A DNA stretch of 64,000 bases from positions 186,515 through 250,514 of the forward strand of contig DCCS01000032.1 of NCBI GenBank assembly GCA_002316015.1, given 5' to 3'. Below are positions 60,317-64,000 of this stretch, piece by piece. The stretch's first letter is position 1, and the number at the start of each line of letters is the position of its first letter. Under the pieces are notes generated by a model. The model saw nothing but the letters and a program-made list of their open reading frames with translations. It was not told the DNA's origin and ran no database searches. This stretch comes from Prevotellaceae bacterium UBA1075. Lineage in GTDB: Bacteria > Bacteroidota > Bacteroidia > Bacteroidales > Bacteroidaceae. A program made the position numbers and the translations under genes.

Positions 60317-60793
60317 TCACTTCCCCGACGGGTGGAAGTAGTAGATGAAGGTGGCCAGTCCATCCAGAGCCTTCTTGCCAGTCTCCTGCACCTCGATGGT
60401 GAACTTGATGGTGGTCTTCACCGCACCGCGCAGGTTGGCCAGCTCGTGCAGTTTGGTGACCATGCGGATATGCTGCCCGCTCAGGACTGGCTGCGCAAAT
60501 CTCATCTTGTCCATGCCATAGTTCATCATGCGCTCCAGGTTGTGCACCTCCACTATCTGGTTCCACAGGTAAGGCAGCATGCTCATGGTCAGGTAGCCGT
60601 GCGCGATGGTCGTGCCAAAGGGGCTCTCGGCCTTGGCGCGCTCGGTGTCGACATGAATCCACTGGTGGTCAAGGGTCGCGTCGGCAAACATGCAGATGCG
60701 CTCCTGCGTCATCTGCACATAGCCGCTTGTCCCCAGTTCCTTTCCCACATATTGCTCAAAGTCCTCGTAGGAGTTGATTACCAATTTTCCCAT
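60317..60793 (-). CDS. MaoC-like (R)-specific enoyl hydratase
   Basis: A 158-residue hotdog-fold dehydratase acting on 2-enoyl-thioesters. The catalytic Asp/His pair is in ADATLDHQWIHVD (about 38-50), and GTTIAHGYLTMSMLP follows. Length and motifs match MaoC domain proteins such as PhaJ and Rv0130. Together with the convergent acyl-CoA ligase it suggests a small acyl-thioester module, though with separate promoters. Its leader is about 45 bases. Confidence 0.9.
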   Translation of the reverse strand: MGKLVINSYEDFEQYVGKELGTSGYVQMTQERICMFADATLDHQWIHVDTERAKAESPFGTTIAHGYLTMSMLPYLWNQIVEVHNLERMMNYGMDKMRFAQPVLSGQHIRMVTKLHELANLRGAVKTTIKFTIEVQETGKKALDGLATFIYYFHPSGK

Positions 60794-60842
60794 AACATTG
60801 AAATAAGGTATATAAAGTACGTTATAGTGTCCTATCTTCTTG

Positions 60843-60850
60843 CAAAGGTA
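60843..60850 (-). promoter_or_regulatory. -7 box of the MaoC gene
   Basis: Minus strand TACCTTTG, about 50 bases before the ATG at 60793. Divergent from the kdsA box at 60894, with 43 bases between. Confidence 0.6.
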
Positions 60851-60893
60851 CTGTTTTCATCCGAGAAGAACCACTTATGTGAAGGAAAAAAGC

Positions 60894-60901
60894 TAACTTT
60901 G
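60894..60901 (+). promoter_or_regulatory. -7 box of kdsA, near-leaderless
   Basis: TAACTTTG is followed by five bases and the ATG at 60907. If the second ATG (60916) is used the leader would be about 10 bases. Confidence 0.55.
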
Positions 60902-60906
60902 CAAAA

Positions 60907-61692
60907 ATGCTTCAAATGGAGAACGAACAGCAAGTACGCACAAAGCCCGTGTTCATCGCAGGCCCGTGCGTGATAGAGAGTCAGCAGTTGCTCTGTACCG
61001 TGGCCGCTGAATTGTGCCGCCTGAGGGACACGCTTGGCCTGGACATATACTTCAAGGCATCCTTTGACAAGGCCAACCGCACCAGCCTTCATTCCTTCCG
61101 TGGCCCCGGACTTGAGAGGGGGCTTGCCATGCTGCGGGAGGTAAAGGAGAAGTTCCACCTGCCCATACTGACAGACATACACGAGAGCTGGCAAGCAAGT
61201 CCTGCCGCAGAGGTGGCGGATGTGCTGCAGATCCCAGCCTTCCTGTGCCGGCAGACTGACCTGCTGGTCTCTGCCGCCAAGACGGGACGCACGGTGAACA
61301 TCAAGAAGGCGCAGTTCCTCAGTGGCGCGGATATGCGGTATCCGGTACAGAAATGCCGTGAGAGTGGATGCCAGGACGTTTGGCTCACGGAGCGCGGCAA
61401 CGCCTTCGGGTACAACAACCTGGTGGTCGATTTCCGCAATATCCCCGACATGCTGCAATACACCCCACGCGTCATCATGGATTGCACCCACAGCGTGCAA
61501 AGGCCGGGAGCGGCAGGCGGGAAGACTGGAGGGGACCGTAAGTTTGTCCCGTCCATGGCACTCGCGGCCAAAGCCTTCGGTGCCACGGGGTATTTCTTCG
61601 AGGTCCATCCCGCCCCGGACAACGCCCTCAGCGACGGCCCAAACATGCTCCGGCTGGCCGACTTTGAGACTGTAGTCAAGTCACTCATTTAA
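60907..61692 (+). CDS. kdsA: 3-deoxy-8-phosphooctulonate synthase
   Basis: Cytosolic enzyme condensing arabinose-5-phosphate and PEP to Kdo-8-phosphate for lipopolysaccharide, 261 residues. Visible are FIAGPCVIES with the Cys of the metal-dependent class (about 22), FKASFDKANRTS, FLCRQTDLL, VNIKKAQFL, TERGNAFGYNNL and MDCTHSVQRPG. The Cys and the THSVQ pattern place it with metal-dependent Kdo8P synthases like that of Aquifex. An ATG at 60916 is an alternative start. It is followed by kdsD, the enzyme making its substrate. Confidence 0.95.
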   Translation: MLQMENEQQVRTKPVFIAGPCVIESQQLLCTVAAELCRLRDTLGLDIYFKASFDKANRTSLHSFRGPGLERGLAMLREVKEKFHLPILTDIHESWQASPAAEVADVLQIPAFLCRQTDLLVSAAKTGRTVNIKKAQFLSGADMRYPVQKCRESGCQDVWLTERGNAFGYNNLVVDFRNIPDMLQYTPRVIMDCTHSVQRPGAAGGKTGGDRKFVPSMALAAKAFGATGYFFEVHPAPDNALSDGPNMLRLADFETVVKSLI

Positions 61693-61706
61693 CAGACAGA
61701 GAGCAC

Positions 61707-61755
61707 TTGGCCTGGGACATCTGGCTGCCAGATGCCCAGGGTATACGCGGCCAAG
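61707..61755 (+). other. Stem-loop between kdsA and kdsD
   Basis: CATCTGG/CCAGATG with a three-base loop extends through TGGG/CCCA (one bulge), and the outer arms CTTGGCC and GGCCAAG can also pair across the structure. There is no T-run, so it looks like an mRNA processing or stability element that tunes kdsD relative to kdsA. Confidence 0.5.
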
Positions 61756-61781
61756 TCACGACTAAACACCACAAGACAGAA

Positions 61782-62732
61782 ATGAGCCAATACACAGATA
61801 TAGCCAAGCGTTGCCTCAAGGACGAGGCACAGGCCGTACTCATGCAGGTCGAACACCTGGACGAAAACTTCGACAAAGTGGTCAATCTCATCTTGGGATG
61901 CCATGGAAAAGTCATTATAACAGGCGTTGGGAAAAGCGGCCATATTGGAGCAAAGATCGCGGCCACGCTCAGCAGCACTGGCACTCCGTCGTTCTTCATC
62001 AGCCCGCTTGACGTGTTCCATGGGGACTTGGGGGTAATGACCGCCGACGATGTGGTGATTGCCATCAGCAACAGCGGCCAGACCGATGAACTGCTCCGCT
62101 TCGTACCCTACCTGCTCGAAAGCAAGATTCCCCTGGTGGGCATATCGGGAAACCCCGATTCCCTGCTGGCCAAGTACGCCACCTACCACATACGCGTGAC
62201 GGTGAGCGGTGAGGCGTGTCCGCTCAATCTCGCGCCCACCAGCAGCACTACTGCCACGCTGGCCATGGGTGACGCGCTGGCTTGTGCACTGATGGAGGCG
62301 CGTGACTTCAAGAAGAGGGACTTTGCGCGCTTCCATCCTGGAGGCCGTCTGGGACACAGCCTTCTGCTCTCGGCCCGTGATGTGATGCGCACCAACGACC
62401 TGCCCGTGATACCCCGTGACACCAGGCTGGGTGAGGCGCTCCTGCGCATGAGCCACGGCAAACTGGGGCTGGCAGTCATCGTGGAGGACGGGCAAGTGCG
62501 GGGCATACTGACCGACGGGGACGTGCGGCGCGCCATGGAAAGGCTCCAGGACAAGTTCTTCAGCGTGCCCGTGTGCGAGGTGATGACCAAGTCCCCCGTG
62601 TGCGTCAGTCCCGACATCAAGGTCAACCAGATTACCGACCTGCTGGGCGAGAAGAAGATACATGCCGTGATGGTGGTGGACGAGCGCAAGCGGCTGCTGG
62701 GCATCGTGGACAACTTCCGCTGCATGATTTGA
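61782..62732 (+). CDS. kdsD: Arabinose-5-phosphate isomerase
   Basis: KpsF/GutQ/KdsD enzyme of 316 residues converting ribulose-5-phosphate to arabinose-5-phosphate for Kdo. The SIS domain fills about 30-180 (VIITGVGKSGHIGAKIAATLSSTG, AISNSGQTDELL, NLAPTSSTTATLAMGDALA), followed by two CBS domains (VMRTNDLPVI and VMTKSPVCVSPD). The ATG at 61782 is the family start; upstream codons in the frame lie in the hairpin region. It follows kdsA, the next pathway step. Confidence 0.95.
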   Translation: MSQYTDIAKRCLKDEAQAVLMQVEHLDENFDKVVNLILGCHGKVIITGVGKSGHIGAKIAATLSSTGTPSFFISPLDVFHGDLGVMTADDVVIAISNSGQTDELLRFVPYLLESKIPLVGISGNPDSLLAKYATYHIRVTVSGEACPLNLAPTSSTTATLAMGDALACALMEARDFKKRDFARFHPGGRLGHSLLLSARDVMRTNDLPVIPRDTRLGEALLRMSHGKLGLAVIVEDGQVRGILTDGDVRRAMERLQDKFFSVPVCEVMTKSPVCVSPDIKVNQITDLLGEKKIHAVMVVDERKRLLGIVDNFRCMI

Positions 62733-62738
62733 CCGCCG

Positions 62739-63965
62739 ATGAGGTATTGCACACTTGCCGCGCTCCTGTGCCTGCTTATGCCAACCTGCATGAGGTCACA
62801 GGACAGTGACAGCATCGTGATGGAAATCTTCAGGCAGAAGGGCTTACCCTTCTACGAAGACAACGAGGTGACACTGCTTCCCGCAGGGCGTGAGAAGTAC
62901 GACGACCTGTTCCAATGCGTGCGCGGGGCAAGACGGTTCATACACATGGACTACTTCAAGTTCCAGCAGGACAGCATCTGCAGGGCACTTTTCGACATCC
63001 TTTCGGACAAAGCGCGCAAGGGGGTGGAAGTGCGTGTCGTGTATGACAGCTTCGGCAACCGCTACAGCAACCTTCCCCTGCGCAAGTCGTACCTGGACTC
63101 CCTGCGCGCATCGGGCATGCAGATTGTGGAGTTTGACCGTGTGCGCTTTCCCTGGATCAACCACCTGTGGCACCGCAACCACCACAAGATTGCCGTCATC
63201 GACGGGCTGTACGCCTACACGGGCGGCATGAACGTGGCCGACTACTATCTGCACGGCAAGCCGCGCGTGGGTACGTGGAGGGACATGCACATGAAGGTTA
63301 GGGGGCCGATGGTGGCGGGTTACGAGCGTGTGTTTGAGGACATGTGGTGGCGCGCGGCCAAGACACGGCTCGACTCCACATTGTACACCGCCCCCTCCGT
63401 AGCGGTTGGCCGTTCCGTCATGGCCATGGTGGAGCGTGTCCCGCGCAAGAGTGCCAAAGCCATACGCGAGGCCTATTGCATCAGCATTGACAACGCGCGG
63501 AACGTGGTGCAGATAGTGAACCCCTATGCCACGCTGGTCAAAAGCATACGCAAGTCACTGGAGCACGCAATCAGACGCGGTGTAAGAGTCCAGATAATGG
63601 CCTCAGCCAAAGGAGACGGCCCGGTGACTCCCGATGTTGTGGGACAGGAGATGCACAAGCTGATGCTGAAGGGCGCCGAGGTGTATTATTACGATGGAGG
63701 ATTCCACCACAGCAAGGTGATGATGGTGGACGGGCTCTTCTGCACCGTGGGGACGGCCAACCTCGATGCGCGCTCTCTCCGCTTCGACTATGAGGTGAAC
63801 GCGTTTATCTTTGACCGTGAGGTCACCGCCCAGTTGCAGGACATCTTCTACCGCGACATACACGACCATTGTGTTCTGCTCACACAGGAAAACTGGAAGC
63901 ACCGGTTCCCCTTGAGGAAGCGAGTCTCGGGGCGTGTGTTCAGTTCCATCAAGGGGTTCCTGTAA
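62739..63965 (+). CDS. Exported phospholipase D-like (cardiolipin synthase-type) protein
   Basis: A 408-residue phosphatidyltransferase/phospholipase D superfamily member. Two HKD motifs are complete: HHKIAVIDG (about 152) and HSKVMMVDG (about 325), each followed by the GTAN or GGMN segment. In place of the two membrane helices of ordinary cardiolipin synthase it has a signal-peptide-like N-terminus ending near Cys17/Ser20 (LMPTCMRSQ), possibly a lipobox, so the enzyme would act outside the inner membrane. It starts six bases after kdsD and belongs to the same operon. Confidence 0.88.
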   Translation: MRYCTLAALLCLLMPTCMRSQDSDSIVMEIFRQKGLPFYEDNEVTLLPAGREKYDDLFQCVRGARRFIHMDYFKFQQDSICRALFDILSDKARKGVEVRVVYDSFGNRYSNLPLRKSYLDSLRASGMQIVEFDRVRFPWINHLWHRNHHKIAVIDGLYAYTGGMNVADYYLHGKPRVGTWRDMHMKVRGPMVAGYERVFEDMWWRAAKTRLDSTLYTAPSVAVGRSVMAMVERVPRKSAKAIREAYCISIDNARNVVQIVNPYATLVKSIRKSLEHAIRRGVRVQIMASAKGDGPVTPDVVGQEMHKLMLKGAEVYYYDGGFHHSKVMMVDGLFCTVGTANLDARSLRFDYEVNAFIFDREVTAQLQDIFYRDIHDHCVLLTQENWKHRFPLRKRVSGRVFSSIKGFL

Positions 63966-64000
63966 ATGCGTATGACACTGCCCGAAGCCATCACCTATGC
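63966..64000 (+). CDS. Start of a further gene, cut by the window edge
   Basis: An ATG directly follows the stop of the phospholipase D-like gene and gives MRMTLPEAITYA before the window ends; a second ATG at 63972 is possible. Too little is present to name a product. It would be the next cistron of the kdsA operon. Confidence 0.45.
   Translation, partial: MRMTLPEAITY

Overview
The window is GC-rich (high 50s percent by eye) bacterial chromosome with dense housekeeping genes, and it looks like a member of the Bacteroidales, probably Prevotellaceae-like. The promoters that can be recognised carry the Bacteroidota -7 box TAnnTTTG, several with a TTTG- or CTTG-type -33 box 19-22 bases upstream. 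Starts lack Shine-Dalgarno sequences. The families are typical of the phylum: DUF4494, the PCMD domain, a class III fructose-bisphosphatase, carboxynorspermidine decarboxylase, a POTRA-less BamA-like barrel and the amidase often labelled xanthan lyase. No prophage, IS element, CRISPR array or defence locus was recognised.

Layout. 1-4.5 kb: two divergent phosphate transporters (Na/Pi type and PiT type), with a four-copy 11-bp direct repeat resembling a Pho box and a 29-codon membrane-peptide ORF between them. 4.5-9.4 kb: a DEAD-box helicase, then an exported protein, a GlpT-like antiporter, an esterase and a lipoprotein. 9.4-17.8 kb: guaA diverging from a polyprenol-phosphate glycosyltransferase/dihydroorotase pair, then a MATE pump, a FadL-like porin and a W/Y/G-rich exported protein. 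17.8-30 kb: prmA, a repeat island, purT, rarA, then pyrBI-glyA-sbcDC. 30.3-31 kb: five tRNA genes (Gly-Leu-Leu-Gly-Leu). 31-39 kb: dnaB diverging from gltB-gltD. 39-43.5 kb: a leftward cluster of lipoprotein, nspC, a PCMD protein and an outer-membrane barrel. 43.5-51 kb: fbp, an alpha-1,2-fucosyltransferase, a small leftward transcription unit with a 28-codon ORF, and SLC13/RCK and SulP anion transporters. 51-64 kb: an acyltransferase and amidase pair, a YgiQ radical SAM enzyme, DUF4494 and YggS, an acyl-CoA ligase, a MaoC dehydratase, kdsA-kdsD (Kdo synthesis) and a phospholipase D-like protein, ending inside the next gene.

The genes serve nucleotide synthesis (guaA, pyrC, pyrBI, purT, glyA), nitrogen assimilation (gltBD), DNA replication and repair (dnaB, rarA, sbcCD), phosphate, sulfate and carboxylate uptake, and envelope assembly (kdsA/D, fucosyltransferase, amidase, barrels, lipoproteins).

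The less ordinary material lies between genes: a 22-bp tandem repeat family at three loci, a composite repeat island at 18.7-19.2 kb, a Pho-box-like array, a promoter-small ORF-terminator unit at 46.5-46.7 kb, a nested inverted repeat before gltB, an operator-like palindrome over the acyl-CoA ligase start, and several genes whose start codon sits 5-9 bases after the -7 box. I did not find a clearly novel multi-gene system; the small-ORF and repeat loci are the best candidates.
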